Shown piece after piece: positions 17,344 to 26,586 of a stretch of 64,000 bases of DNA (positions are counted from its first letter, which is position 1; each line of letters starts with the position of its first letter). The translations under genes were made by a program, and so were the position numbers. Under the pieces are notes generated by a model that ran no database searches, was not told the origin of the DNA, and worked only from the letters and a program-made list of their open reading frames with translations. The DNA is from Lentihominibacter butyricus (lineage in GTDB: Bacteria > Bacillota > Clostridia > Peptostreptococcales > Anaerovoracaceae), in NCBI RefSeq assembly GCF_025567305.1, contig NZ_JAOQJP010000008.1, forward strand, positions 72,516 to 136,515, in the 5' to 3' direction.

Positions 17344-17964
17344 ATGAAGGTACTGATGCTGAACGGAAGTTCGAATAAAAAAGGAAACACGAATCTGGCT
17401 CTTGAGGAGATCGGAAAGCAACTCGAGAATGAAGGGCTGGAGTACGAGATATTCCAGATGGGCGGAAATCCCGTCAGGGACTGCATAGGCTGCGGGATGT
17501 GTTCGGACAAAGGATGCACGTTCGATGATGACAAGGTCAATGAGTTCGTCGCAAAAGCGAAAGCAGCGGACGGCTTTATTTTCGGAACTCCGGTGTATTA
17601 TGCACATCCCAGCGGCAGAGTGCTTTCGTTCCTCGACAGAGTATTCTTCAGCAGCGGCGCGAACTTTGCATTCAAACCGGGTGCGTCGATCGCGATCGCA
17701 AGAAGAGGAGGAACGACGGCATCGTTCGATGTGATGAATAAATATTTCGGGATATCTCAGATGCCTGTCGTAGGATCCACGTACTGGAACATAGCACACG
17801 GCTGTCTGCCGGGCGAAGCGGCTCAGGATGCTGAAGGCCTGCAGACGATGCGTAACCTTGCGAGAAATATGGCGTGGATGATAAAATCCCTCAAAGCCGC
17901 CGAGGCAGCGGGCGTGCAGCTGCCTCAGACAGAGGACGGCAGTCGCACTAATTTCATAAGGTGA
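17344..17964 (+). CDS. NADPH-dependent FMN reductase-like iron-sulfur flavoprotein
   Basis: Flavodoxin-like fold, 207 residues: FMN phosphate loop LNGSSNKKGNTNLAL near residues 5-19, CIGCGMCSDKGCTFDDD near 47-63 (cysteine cluster like that of iron-sulfur flavoproteins), and FGTPVYYAHPSGRVLSFLDR near 79-98, the second FMN-contact loop. It probably carries electrons between NAD(P)H or ferredoxin and small acceptors. The start ATG at 17344 follows GAGGGGTG. A terminator overlaps the next gene's RBS. Confidence 0.85.
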   Translation: MKVLMLNGSSNKKGNTNLALEEIGKQLENEGLEYEIFQMGGNPVRDCIGCGMCSDKGCTFDDDKVNEFVAKAKAADGFIFGTPVYYAHPSGRVLSFLDRVFFSSGANFAFKPGASIAIARRGGTTASFDVMNKYFGISQMPVVGSTYWNIAHGCLPGEAAQDAEGLQTMRNLARNMAWMIKSLKAAEAAGVQLPQTEDGSRTNFIR

Positions 17965-17977
17965 CCGATTCACAAAA

Positions 17978-18017
17978 CCCTCACTGCAGCATATCTGTAA
18001 TGCAGGAGGGTTTTTAT
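17978..18017 (+). terminator. Terminator whose 3' arm contains the holin ribosome-binding site
   Basis: CCCTC-A-CTGCA (17978-17988) pairs with TGCAG-GAGGG (18001-18010), 12-base loop, one bulged A, followed by TTTTTATT. The GGAGGG in the 3' arm is also the only RBS for the holin ATG at 18019, so the hairpin both ends the flavoprotein transcript and hides the holin RBS in read-through RNA. Confidence 0.7.
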
Positions 18018-18018
18018 T

Positions 18019-18309
18019 ATGGACAAAGAATTTTCTAAAGCAGTCATAAGGCTCGTGGTAACAGCCTTTTTACTGATAAATGCATTACTGACGGCTAAAG
18101 GCGTCAATCCGATACCGCTGGATGAATCACAGGTGACCGATATAGCGTCCCAAGTGGCTGCGGTGGCCGCGTGCGTCTGGGTGTGGTGGAAAAACAATAA
18201 CGTGACGAACTCGGCGAGGTATGCGCAGCAGTCTCTCAAGGTGCTGAAAGGCAGTCATATAGACGACGGAGAAGAGGAAAGTGAAGAGACCGAAGAGAGC
18301 GAGCTGTGA
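18019..18309 (+). CDS. SPP1-type phage holin
   Basis: 96 residues with two hydrophobic segments: VIRLVVTAFLLINALLTAKG (about 9-28) and IASQVAAVAACVWVWWKNNN (about 42-60), the second with the WVWWKNN signature of SPP1-family holins, and an acidic C-terminal tail (EEESEETEESEL). Holins make the membrane lesion that lets the endolysin reach the wall. The endolysin gene follows after 18 bases; no other phage gene is near. Confidence 0.88.
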   Translation: MDKEFSKAVIRLVVTAFLLINALLTAKGVNPIPLDESQVTDIASQVAAVAACVWVWWKNNNVTNSARYAQQSLKVLKGSHIDDGEEESEETEESEL

Positions 18310-18327
18310 GGAAACGGAGGGATGGAT

Positions 18328-19068
18328 ATGCTTACGGTGAGACAGTATCAGATGGATCTGAAGCACTACTACGGATATTATTCGGGAGCGGCAGACGGGA
18401 TAAACGGAGCCGGGACGACGGCGGCCGTGAGAGCTTTCCAGCGCGGACACAGCATCTTTGCAGACGGGATATACGGGCCTAAGACGGATGCCAGGCTGGT
18501 TTCGGCCGTGATGTCTCTGCAGAGCAAAGTCGGCGTGAAGCAGGACGGCGTGATCGGACCGAACACTGTAGCTGCGATAAAGAAGATACAGCAGAAATAC
18601 GGACTGACGGCAGACGGGATCGCGGGAACGAAGACGTTTGAAAAGCTGAACGCGGCATCTTCAGGAAGCTCGGGCGCTTCATCAGGCAGCGCATCTTCAG
18701 GGTCATGGAAAGGCTCCGCGCACTTTACGAAGCAGGAGTTCGTATGCAGATGCGGAGGCAAATACTGCAACGGCTATCCGGCTGATGTCAGCGCGCGGCT
18801 CGTGAGCATCCTGGAAAGTCTGCGGTCGTATTACGGAAAGCCGATAACGATAACGTCGGGCCTCCGGTGCACGCGGCACAATGCACTTGTAGGCGGTGTA
18901 TCGAATTCTGCGCACAAATACGGAAAAGCTGCAGACATTTTTATTCCGGGCATATGCAGCACGGCTGAAGGCCGCAGGCAGGTCGTGGCGAAGGCGTATG
19001 CGCTCGGAGCGGCATATTCGTATGCAAACACAAAAGGCATGGGCAATGTGGTGCACATTAATGTGTAA
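18328..19068 (+). CDS. Endolysin: two peptidoglycan-binding domains plus M15 peptidase
   Basis: About 246 residues: two PG_binding_1-type repeats (VRQYQMDLKHYYGYYSGAADG...AVRAFQRG, then VMSLQSKVGVKQDGVIGPNTVAAIKKIQ...), a Ser/Gly linker (~112-130), and a peptidase M15/VanY-like catalytic domain with the zinc-site pattern SGLRCTRHNALVGGVSNSAHKYGKAADI and VVHINV at the end. It cuts peptide crosslinks of peptidoglycan. No signal peptide, so export depends on the holin. Start chosen at 18328, six bases after GGAGGG. The M15 domain placed after the binding repeats is typical of clostridial phage lysins. Confidence 0.9.
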   Translation: MLTVRQYQMDLKHYYGYYSGAADGINGAGTTAAVRAFQRGHSIFADGIYGPKTDARLVSAVMSLQSKVGVKQDGVIGPNTVAAIKKIQQKYGLTADGIAGTKTFEKLNAASSGSSGASSGSASSGSWKGSAHFTKQEFVCRCGGKYCNGYPADVSARLVSILESLRSYYGKPITITSGLRCTRHNALVGGVSNSAHKYGKAADIFIPGICSTAEGRRQVVAKAYALGAAYSYANTKGMGNVVHINV

Positions 19069-19127
19069 TGTGCATAAATTCCCTTGACTTTGCAGCACCT
19101 ACACGATAAAATTACAGAAGTATAAAA

Positions 19128-19333
19128 ATCAAAACTGAGGCTGTGATGAAGACAGTAACCCCGCATAATAACCTTACAGAGAGATGCATTTTAGCTGAGA
19201 GTGCATCGGTGAAGCGGATCGTGAAAATCACTTCGGAGCCCGACACTTTAAGAGAGACGGGATGATGGTCCCGTAACTAGGGTGGTACCGCGGTTTATTA
19301 TCGTCCCTAACATCAGCTGTTGGGGGCGTTTTA
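19128..19333 (+). promoter_or_regulatory. T-box leader of ileS (isoleucine specifier ATC)
   Basis: Contains the T-box core AGGGTGGTACCGCGG (19279-19293) and a Stem I with the specifier loop GTGAAAATCACTTCGGAGCC, in which ATC (19227-19229) is the Ile codon. A terminator CGTCCC...GGGGGCG followed by TTTTATTTT ends it (19302-19336). Uncharged tRNA-Ile would favour the antiterminator and switch on ileS. Confidence 0.96.
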
Positions 19334-19353
19334 TTTTGAAAGGAATGCAAAAG

Positions 19354-22300
19354 ATGATCAAAAATTTATCTGAAAAACCTATCGCCGAGCTTCAGATGGA
19401 GCAGGCTGAAAACTGGGAAAAAGAAGATCTGTTAGGCAAATGTGTCAGCACGAGAGAAGGCAAGCCGTCGTTCATATTCTATGAGGGACCTCCTACTGCA
19501 AACGGCAGACCGGGAATACACCATGTCATAGCAAGAACGCTCAAGGACTCGGTGTGCAGATACAAGACCATGCAGGGTTTTGCAGTAAAGCGTAAGGCAG
19601 GATGGGATACTCACGGACTGCCTGTAGAGATAGAGGTCGAAAAACAGCTCAAGATGAGCGGTAAACAGGATATCGAGAAATACGGTATCAGGGAATTCAA
19701 TGAAAAGTGCAAGGAATCGGTGTTCACATATGAAAGCATGTGGAGACAGATGACGAAGAGGATGGGATACCTGATCGATCTGGATCACCCGTATATCACT
19801 CTCGACAACAACTACATCGAGACCGGCTGGTGGATAATCAAGGAATTCTTCAAGGCAGGACTCGTATACGAAGGTCACAAGATCCTTCCATATTGCCCTA
19901 GATGCGGAACAGGACTGGCTTCACACGAAGTTGCACAGGGATACAAGGAGATCAAGGTAAACACTATAACTGCAAAGTTCAAGAGAAAGGATGCAGACGA
20001 ATACTTCCTCGCATGGACGACTACACCGTGGACGCTCGCTTCGAACGTTGCGCTGACAGTAGGTCCTGATGTTGACTACATCAAAGTAAAGATGACAGCA
20101 GGTGACGAAGAGGGCAATGTGTTCTATGTTGCAAAGGTCCTTGCGGACAAAGTCCTCGGAGAAGGCAATTATGAGATCCTTGAGGAAATGAAGGGCAAAG
20201 ATCTCGAGTACGTGGAATATGAACAGCTCATGCCGTTCATCACTCCTGACAAGAAAGCATTCTTCGTTACATGCGCAGACTACGTAACTATCGAAGACGG
20301 TACAGGTATCGTACACACTGCACCTGCTTTCGGTGAAGATGACTACAACACAGGCAGGAGATATGATCTTCCTGTAGTGAATCCTGTAGATGAACAGGGC
20401 AAATACACAGATACTCCGTGGAAGGGCAGATTCGTAATGGAAGACGGCCTTGACATAGATATCATAAAGTGGCTCGCAGCAGAGAACAAGATCTATGCGA
20501 AGGAAAAGATGGAGCACAACTATCCGCACTGCTGGAGATGCGGCACTCCGCTCCTTTACTATGCTAAGCCTAGCTGGTATATAGAAATGACAAAGCTCAA
20601 GGATCAGCTCGTTGCAAACAACAACACGGTCAACTGGTTCCCTGATTTCGTAGGAGAAAAGAGATTCGGAAACTGGCTCGAAAACGTCAACGACTGGGCG
20701 ATATCCAGAAACAGATACTGGGGAACACCGATCCCTATCTGGAGATGTGAATGCGGCCATCTGGAATGCATAGGCAGCAGAGCTGAACTTGTTGAAAAAG
20801 CTCAGGAAAACATCACTGAGGACATCGAACTGCACAGACCGTATGTTGACGACGTGCATCTTACATGCCCTCACTGCGGCAAGACGATGACGAGAATACC
20901 GGAAGTAATGGACTGCTGGTTCGACAGCGGAGCAATGCCGTTCGCACAGCAGCACTATCCGTTTGAAAACAGCGAGAACTTCGATGAAGAGCTGTTCCCG
21001 GCTGATTTCATATGCGAAGGTATAGACCAGACCAGAGGATGGTTCTACTCGCTGATGGCTATATCCACATTCATCAAGGGCAGAGCGCCATACAAGAATG
21101 TTCTCGTAAATGACCTGATCCTGGACAAGAACGGCAAGAAGATGAGCAAGTCCAAGGGCAACACGGTAGACCCGTTCGAACTGTTCGACAAGTACGGCGC
21201 AGATGCGACAAGATGGTACCTGCTCCACGTGTCACCGGCATGGTCACCGACGAAATTCGATGAAGACGGACTGATCGAAGTAGTCAGCAAGTTCTTCGGA
21301 ACACTGAAGAACGTATACAACTTCTTCGCACTTTATTCGAACCAGGACGGAATAGATCCTGCTTCGATCGAGATCGCGTACGATCAGAGACCTGAGCTTG
21401 ACAGATGGGTCATCTCGAAGTACAACAACCTGATCAAAGAAGTGACTGACGACATGGACAGATACGATCACATGAAATCGGTAAGAAAGATACAGGAATT
21501 CGTCAATGAGGATCTGTCGAACTGGTACATCAGAAGAGCAAGAAGAAGATTCTGGGGCGAAGAACTCAACGATGACAAGAAAGCGGTATATGCAACTACT
21601 TACGAAGTGCTCGTAGGTCTTGCCAAGATGATAGCTCCGTTCGCACCGTTCATTTCAGATGAGATCTATCAGAACCTGACAGGCGAGGAATCAGTTCATC
21701 TTGCATACTTCCCTGTGGCAGACGAGAGCCTCATCGATGAAAAGGTAGAGGAGAGGATGGACCTCGTAAGAACTCTTGTAGGACTCGGAAGAGGAACCAG
21801 AGAGAAAGAGAGGATCAAGGTAAGACAGCCGCTCGCAGAGATCCTCGTTGCAGGCAAATATCAGGCTGTGATAGACGATCTGGCTCCGCTGATCATGGAA
21901 GAGCTGAACGTGAAGAAAGTAGTGTTCGAGAGCAAGCTCGACGAATACATGAACTATGCGCTCAAGCCTAACTTCAAGGTCGCAGGCCCGATGCTCGGAA
22001 AGAACATCAAGGCATTCGGCGGTGCACTGGCAAAGGCTGATCCGGCAGAGACTGTTGCAAAGCTCGAGGCAGACGGAAAGATCAACATGGAGATCGGCGG
22101 CGAGACGGTCGAGATCACAAAGGATATGGTCGATGTGAAGATATCCGCGAAGGACGGCTTTGCAGTAGCTATGGAAAACAACGTGTTCACTATTTTAGAG
22201 ACGACTCTGACGCCTGCGCTCATCAGCGAGGGTCTCGCAAGAGAGATCGTTTCAAAGGTTCAGCAGCTCAGAAAGCAGAACGATTACGAGATGATGGACA

Positions 22301-22467
22301 ACATCAGGATCTTTGTCGATGCGGACGAGGACGTTGCTGCAGCTATCGATGCGTACAGAGATTATATAATGAAGGAAACTCTGGCTGTTGCAGTTGAAAG
22401 CAAGGCAGGTATCGACACATGCGACATCAACGGACACAAGACAGGACTTGATGTGGAGAGAGTTTAA
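19354..22467 (+). CDS. ileS: Isoleucyl-tRNA synthetase (type 2-like)
   Basis: Charges tRNA-Ile. 1,037 residues: class I signature GPPTANGRPGIHHVIARTLKD (HIGH variant HxxH) near residue 45, the CP1 editing domain with its TTPWTLASNVAL stretch, KKMSKSKGNTVDP (KMSKS) near 595, the anticodon-binding domain with SNWYIRRARRRFW, and a C-terminal extension. Length and the GRPGIHH form are those of the eukaryote-like IleRS2 type common in Clostridia, a type known for natural mupirocin tolerance. Start taken at 19354, eight bases after AAAGGA; earlier in-frame starts fall in the T-box terminator. Confidence 0.97.
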   Translation: MIKNLSEKPIAELQMEQAENWEKEDLLGKCVSTREGKPSFIFYEGPPTANGRPGIHHVIARTLKDSVCRYKTMQGFAVKRKAGWDTHGLPVEIEVEKQLKMSGKQDIEKYGIREFNEKCKESVFTYESMWRQMTKRMGYLIDLDHPYITLDNNYIETGWWIIKEFFKAGLVYEGHKILPYCPRCGTGLASHEVAQGYKEIKVNTITAKFKRKDADEYFLAWTTTPWTLASNVALTVGPDVDYIKVKMTAGDEEGNVFYVAKVLADKVLGEGNYEILEEMKGKDLEYVEYEQLMPFITPDKKAFFVTCADYVTIEDGTGIVHTAPAFGEDDYNTGRRYDLPVVNPVDEQGKYTDTPWKGRFVMEDGLDIDIIKWLAAENKIYAKEKMEHNYPHCWRCGTPLLYYAKPSWYIEMTKLKDQLVANNNTVNWFPDFVGEKRFGNWLENVNDWAISRNRYWGTPIPIWRCECGHLECIGSRAELVEKAQENITEDIELHRPYVDDVHLTCPHCGKTMTRIPEVMDCWFDSGAMPFAQQHYPFENSENFDEELFPADFICEGIDQTRGWFYSLMAISTFIKGRAPYKNVLVNDLILDKNGKKMSKSKGNTVDPFELFDKYGADATRWYLLHVSPAWSPTKFDEDGLIEVVSKFFGTLKNVYNFFALYSNQDGIDPASIEIAYDQRPELDRWVISKYNNLIKEVTDDMDRYDHMKSVRKIQEFVNEDLSNWYIRRARRRFWGEELNDDKKAVYATTYEVLVGLAKMIAPFAPFISDEIYQNLTGEESVHLAYFPVADESLIDEKVEERMDLVRTLVGLGRGTREKERIKVRQPLAEILVAGKYQAVIDDLAPLIMEELNVKKVVFESKLDEYMNYALKPNFKVAGPMLGKNIKAFGGALAKADPAETVAKLEADGKINMEIGGETVEITKDMVDVKISAKDGFAVAMENNVFTILETTLTPALISEGLAREIVSKVQQLRKQNDYEMMDNIRIFVDADEDVAAAIDAYRDYIMKETLAVAVESKAGIDTCDINGHKTGLDVERV

Positions 22468-23501
22468 TGGAAAAAACAGATCTTCTCGGGCTTACGGAAG
22501 AAGAGCTCATGGATCTTGCAAAGGCTGCGGGCGAGGCTCCGTTTCGGGGGAAACAGATCTTCAAGTGGCTTTCGCGAGGCGTCAGAGATTTTGACGACAT
22601 GACGGATCTTTCCGTAAAGCTCAGGGAGAAATTGAAAGAGACAGCATGTATGAACGGGTTGGAGACGATAGATGTGCAGCATGACAGGAAGGACGGGACC
22701 AGGAAATTCCTGTTCGGTCTTCAGGATGGCAACACGGTGGAAAGCGTATTCATGAAATACAGATACGGCAATTCGCTGTGCGTGTCATCACAGGTGGGCT
22801 GCAGGATGGGCTGCAGGTTCTGCGCATCTACGCTCGACGGTTTTGTCAGGAATCTGACTGCCGGGGAAATGCTCGAGCAGATCTTTGCGGCAGAAGCATC
22901 GACCGGAGAAAAGATCGATCACATCGTGGTCATGGGAATGGGGGAGCCTTTTGATAACTATGAGAATCTCAAAAGGTTTCTCCATATATTACACGCCAAG
23001 AACGGCAGGAACCTCAGCTACAGGAACATCACGGTATCCACAAGCGGCATCATTCCGGTGATAAGGCAGTTCGCCGAGGATTTCCCTCAGGTCAATCTGG
23101 CGATATCATTACACAGGCTGACAGATGAAGGCAGAAGTGCACTGATGCCTGTGAACAGAGCATATCCCGTCGACCGGCTGCTTGAGGCGGCAGGCGAATA
23201 TGCGGAGAAGACGGGCCGCAGAGTCACGTTTGAGTACACCCTTATAAAGGGTGAGAACGATATGCCACGGGATATGGAGCTGATGAAGAAAAAGCTCAGA
23301 GGCATGCTCTGCCATGTGAATCTGATCCCGCTCAACAGAGTCGAGGAGACCGGGCTTCACGGAAGCAGCAGGAAACGTGCTGAGGAGATCGCGGAATGGC
23401 TCGGCGACAACGGCATTGCGGCGACCGTGCGCAGAGAAATGGGCGCTGACATAGACGGTGCGTGCGGACAGCTGAGACGAAAGGTGAAGCGAGATCAGTA
23501 G
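22467..23501 (+). CDS. rlmN: Dual-specificity 23S rRNA/tRNA (adenine-C2)-methyltransferase RlmN
   Basis: Radical-SAM enzyme that methylates A2503 of 23S rRNA and A37 of some tRNAs. CX3CX2C cluster in QVGCRMGCRFCASTLDG near residues 108-124, ITVSTSGIIP near 183, a resolving Cys in GADIDGACGQLRRK near the C-terminus and the N-terminal helical domain. 344 residues is the usual length. Its ATG overlaps the ileS stop by one base (TAATG), so it is co-transcribed and under the Ile T-box. Confidence 0.96.
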   Translation: MEKTDLLGLTEEELMDLAKAAGEAPFRGKQIFKWLSRGVRDFDDMTDLSVKLREKLKETACMNGLETIDVQHDRKDGTRKFLFGLQDGNTVESVFMKYRYGNSLCVSSQVGCRMGCRFCASTLDGFVRNLTAGEMLEQIFAAEASTGEKIDHIVVMGMGEPFDNYENLKRFLHILHAKNGRNLSYRNITVSTSGIIPVIRQFAEDFPQVNLAISLHRLTDEGRSALMPVNRAYPVDRLLEAAGEYAEKTGRRVTFEYTLIKGENDMPRDMELMKKKLRGMLCHVNLIPLNRVEETGLHGSSRKRAEEIAEWLGDNGIAATVRREMGADIDGACGQLRRKVKRDQ

Positions 23502-23625
23502 AGTGAATGATTTGCGAATGTTCAGATTTTAATACTTGATTTGCAGTTGCTGAAAATGCGTACATGGTGTATAATTATAGCTAACATAAATTCGCATATA
23601 ACAATATATCGAGGAGGGTAATATT

Positions 23626-24048
23626 ATGGTGAAATTACTTATAGGACATAAAGGTAGCGGTAAAACAGGACAGATGGTGCAGCTGGCAAACGACAGCGTT
23701 AAGGAAAGCAATGGAAGCATAATATTTATTAATAAAAACCACAGACTTACATACGAGCTGGCTCATGAGATCAGAGTCATCTGTATGGAAGACTATGAAA
23801 ACATCACTAACATTGATGAGTATATCGGTTTTGTATACGGTATCATCAGTTCAGATCACGACATCGAGACTATCTTCATCGACAGCATACTGAAGCATGC
23901 GGATGTTTCCCTCGGAGATCTTCCGGAGTTTATCGACAGACTCAAGGCTATATCGAAGCTGTTCGATCTTAACTTCGTAGTAAGCGTAAGCGCTGAAAAA
24001 GAAGAGATGATCGGTGTGAACTTTGACGGATGCGAGATCCTGAACTAA
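23626..24048 (+). CDS. Small P-loop NTPase, function unknown
   Basis: 140 residues with Walker A GHKGSGKTGQ at residues 7-16 and a hydrophobic strand before Asp (ETIFIDSI, ~78-85) that could be Walker B; the fold is a bare P-loop core. Similar single-domain proteins are widespread in Clostridia and sometimes called twitching-motility-like ATPases without evidence. RBS GAGGAGGG; a -10-like TATAAT lies at ~23570. A strong terminator follows at 24083. Confidence 0.75.
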   Translation: MVKLLIGHKGSGKTGQMVQLANDSVKESNGSIIFINKNHRLTYELAHEIRVICMEDYENITNIDEYIGFVYGIISSDHDIETIFIDSILKHADVSLGDLPEFIDRLKAISKLFDLNFVVSVSAEKEEMIGVNFDGCEILN

Positions 24049-24082
24049 TCAACCAGAAGAAAATAATAGCAGAAAATATCAA

Positions 24083-24110
24083 AAGGCGGTGAATTCACCG
24101 CCTTTTTTAA
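24083..24110 (+). terminator. Intrinsic terminator (perfect 11-bp stem)
   Basis: AAGGCGGTGAATTCACCGCCTT is self-complementary (24083-24104) and is followed by TTTTAA. In the other direction AAAA precedes it, so it may act both ways. Confidence 0.9.
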
Positions 24111-24133
24111 GGATTTTTAAGGACGTGAATTTA

Positions 24134-25036
24134 ATGAAAAAAGCATATATCTGTGTAATACTTACGGCATTTCTGTTCGGTACGATGGAAGTCGCGTGCA
24201 AACTGGCGGGCAGCCAGCTGGACCCTTTCCAGCTGACATTCCTGAGATTTGCGATAGGAGGACTGATACTGCTGCCGTTTGCATTGGCGGAGCTGAAGAA
24301 AAACAACGTCAAGCTTACTGCAAAGGACTTTCTCAGACTTGCAGGTGTGGGGATCCTCGGTATCCCTGTGAGCATGGTGTTTTTCCAGCTTGGCATCATG
24401 AATTCCAATGCGGCGACAGCCTCGGTACTGATATGTATAAATCCGTGGTTCACGATGATATTTGCACATTTCTTTGCAAACGAGAAAATGAATAAAAACA
24501 AGATGATCGTGCTGGCGGTAGGACTTGTAGGGCTTATCTTCATGATAAAGCCATGGAACATACAGGAGGGCAATACGGTCATCGGTATAATATACATGCT
24601 GCTCGCAGCTGTATTCTTCGGGGCATACACTGTTGCCGGAAAAGTAAGCGTGCAGAAAATGGGAATAATGGCCCAGACAAGCATAAGCTTCATACTGGGA
24701 TCACTTATACTGCTTATAATAATACTGATAACGGGAAGACCGGTAGTGGCCGGAGTTGCAGACAATATAGCGCTGGTGCTTTATGTAGGCATATTCGTAA
24801 CAGGACTGGGATATTTTTTCTACTTTATGGCAATAAAAGCTTCGGATGCTTCAACAGGTTCGCTGGCATTTTTCCTGAAGCCGGCTATAGCGCCACTAAT
24901 GGCAGTGATCTTCCTGAAAGAGACGATACTGTGGAATACATACGTAGGTATAGGATGCATACTGCTCGCATCGTATATCAATATAAGATATCAGAGGAAA
25001 GAAAATGAAATCAGAAAGACGCCTGAAGCTCAGTGA
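24134..25036 (+). CDS. DMT-superfamily (EamA) transporter
   Basis: Ten predicted membrane helices in two EamA repeats (about residues 3-135 and 148-290), with motifs TFLRFAIGGLILLPFALAELKK and, near the C-terminus, ASTGSLAFFLKPAIAPLMAVIFLKETI. Family members export amino acids or other metabolites; substrate cannot be told. ATG at 24134 is the first start with coding character. The Nudix gene starts within its last 32 bases, so the two are translated together. Confidence 0.87.
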   Translation: MKKAYICVILTAFLFGTMEVACKLAGSQLDPFQLTFLRFAIGGLILLPFALAELKKNNVKLTAKDFLRLAGVGILGIPVSMVFFQLGIMNSNAATASVLICINPWFTMIFAHFFANEKMNKNKMIVLAVGLVGLIFMIKPWNIQEGNTVIGIIYMLLAAVFFGAYTVAGKVSVQKMGIMAQTSISFILGSLILLIIILITGRPVVAGVADNIALVLYVGIFVTGLGYFFYFMAIKASDASTGSLAFFLKPAIAPLMAVIFLKETILWNTYVGIGCILLASYINIRYQRKENEIRKTPEAQ

Positions 25037-25679
25037 CGTGGAGCGCATTTTTGAAAACAGGGAATACGGCAGCGAAGAGTTCTTTAAGTTTTTTTCAGTA
25101 CTCGTACCGGTGGTGAAGTGCAGCGACGGACTTTATCTTCTCTATGAAAATAGGGCGAGACATATGAAAAGACAGCCGGGAGAGATATGCTTCCCGGGAG
25201 GCGAGCTGGAACCCGGAGAAACGACTGAAACGTGCGCTTTGCGCGAGACGCGGGAGGAGATCGGTATCAGTGAGGAGCAGATAAAGATCGTATGCCAGCT
25301 GGATACGATATACACATACAGCAATTTTGCAATGTACTGTTATCTTGGTATAATAGAGGAAAGCGCACTCGCGTCGATGGAGCTGAACAGCGATGAAGTC
25401 GAGGAGACTTTTCTCGTTCCGGTGGAGTGGCTGATGGAGAACGATCCGCGCGTGTACTGGACTGAGATCGTGCCGCAGCCGCCTGAGGATTTTCCGTACG
25501 ATGAAGTCACGGGAGGAGCTCCATACAAGTGGAGGAACGGCCGGGCGCCGGTGCCGGTGTATGACGAGCTTGACGGAAATGTGATATGGGGACTCACAGC
25601 CAGGATCACGAAGCGATTAATCGATGCGCTGAAGGGCGGCCTCTGTGAAAATGACCGGCAGGCACAGACTGAAGAATAA
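25005..25679 (+). CDS. Nudix hydrolase, CoA-pyrophosphatase-like
   Basis: Nudix box GX5EX7REUXEEXGU complete at residues 65-88 (GGELEPGETTETCALRETREEIGI). The preceding stretch YLLYENRARHMKRQPGEICFPGG matches the NuBi/UPF0035 pattern of NudL-type CoA pyrophosphatases, which cut CoA and its thioesters to phosphopantetheine and 3',5'-ADP. The insertion ETFLVPVEWLMENDP is also typical. 224 residues. It overlaps the exporter gene upstream and is followed after ~95 bases by a nitrilase-family gene. Confidence 0.87.
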   Translation: MKSERRLKLSDVERIFENREYGSEEFFKFFSVLVPVVKCSDGLYLLYENRARHMKRQPGEICFPGGELEPGETTETCALRETREEIGISEEQIKIVCQLDTIYTYSNFAMYCYLGIIEESALASMELNSDEVEETFLVPVEWLMENDPRVYWTEIVPQPPEDFPYDEVTGGAPYKWRNGRAPVPVYDELDGNVIWGLTARITKRLIDALKGGLCENDRQAQTEE

Positions 25680-25772
25680 GAATGTGGAATGGGTGAGAAT
25701 GTGAAGTCCGTGTGAGGCATATGCACACGGATCAGGCAGATTATCGTAATTTGATGATATGGAGGAAGTAAT

Positions 25773-26576
25773 ATGTTCAGGATCGGATTGTGTCAGATGA
25801 AAGGTTCGTTTGACAAGACAGAGAGCATGAAAACTGCAGAAAGATTCGTTAGAGAAGCAGCGGAGAACGGAGCTGAGATAATTTCACTTCCGGAGATGTG
25901 GAACTGTCCGTACTCGAATGACTACTTCAGAGAGTACTCTGAACCGGCAGACGGCAGGACTGTAGAGTTCCTGTCAAAACTTGCATCGGATCTGGGTATA
26001 TATCTGGTGGGAGGTTCGATACCTGAGCTTGACGGAGGGAACGTCTACAACACTTCGTTTTCATTCGACAGGGCCGGCAACTTGATCGGAAGACACAGAA
26101 AGGTCCATCTGTTCGATATAGACGTCGAGGGCGGCATCAGATTCATGGAGTCGGATACGCTTACTGCGGGAAAGGACATGACCGTCATCGACACGGAATT
26201 CTGCAAGGTAGGCGTAGCGATCTGCTACGACGTGAGATTCCCTGAATGGTTCAGGAAGATGACACTTGCGGGAGCTGAGCTGATGATCCTCCCGGCAGCA
26301 TTCAATCTTACGACGGGACCTGCGCACTGGGACATCACGATGAGAGCCAGAGCGCTTGACAACCAGGTGTATTTCGCGGCAAATTCACCTGCGAGGGATG
26401 AAAACGGACCTTATCAGGCCTACGGCGGCTCGTGTATAGCTGATCCGTGGGGCCAGTTCATAGCGCATGCCGATGAAAAGGAATGCATCGTTTATGGGGA
26501 TATAGATCTTGAGCGTGTCGGAGCTGTCAGGCAGCAGCTGCCGCTTCTCAGGCACAGGAGAGAGGAACTTTACTAG
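25773..26576 (+). CDS. Carbon-nitrogen hydrolase (omega-amidase/Nit2-like)
   Basis: Nitrilase superfamily amidase with the triad Glu41 (SLPEMWN), Lys110 (GRHRKVHLFD) and Cys151 (VAICYDVRFPE). The FDIDVEGGIRFMESDTL stretch and 267-residue length fit the Nit2/omega-amidase group, which hydrolyses alpha-keto-glutaramate or succinamate-like substrates. RBS GGAGG at 25760. No signal peptide. The lipoprotein gene follows after 10 bases, so they are likely in one unit. Confidence 0.88.
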   Translation: MFRIGLCQMKGSFDKTESMKTAERFVREAAENGAEIISLPEMWNCPYSNDYFREYSEPADGRTVEFLSKLASDLGIYLVGGSIPELDGGNVYNTSFSFDRAGNLIGRHRKVHLFDIDVEGGIRFMESDTLTAGKDMTVIDTEFCKVGVAICYDVRFPEWFRKMTLAGAELMILPAAFNLTTGPAHWDITMRARALDNQVYFAANSPARDENGPYQAYGGSCIADPWGQFIAHADEKECIVYGDIDLERVGAVRQQLPLLRHRREELY

Positions 26577-26586
26577 GAGGGATCGG

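Noticed and set aside
18019..19068. Complete prophage around the holin and endolysin
   Set aside because: No capsid, tail, portal, terminase or integrase genes flank the pair; neighbours are metabolic genes.
19921..21228. 435-codon minus-strand frame inside ileS
   Set aside because: It is antisense to a highly conserved gene and its sequence mirrors the codon pattern of ileS.
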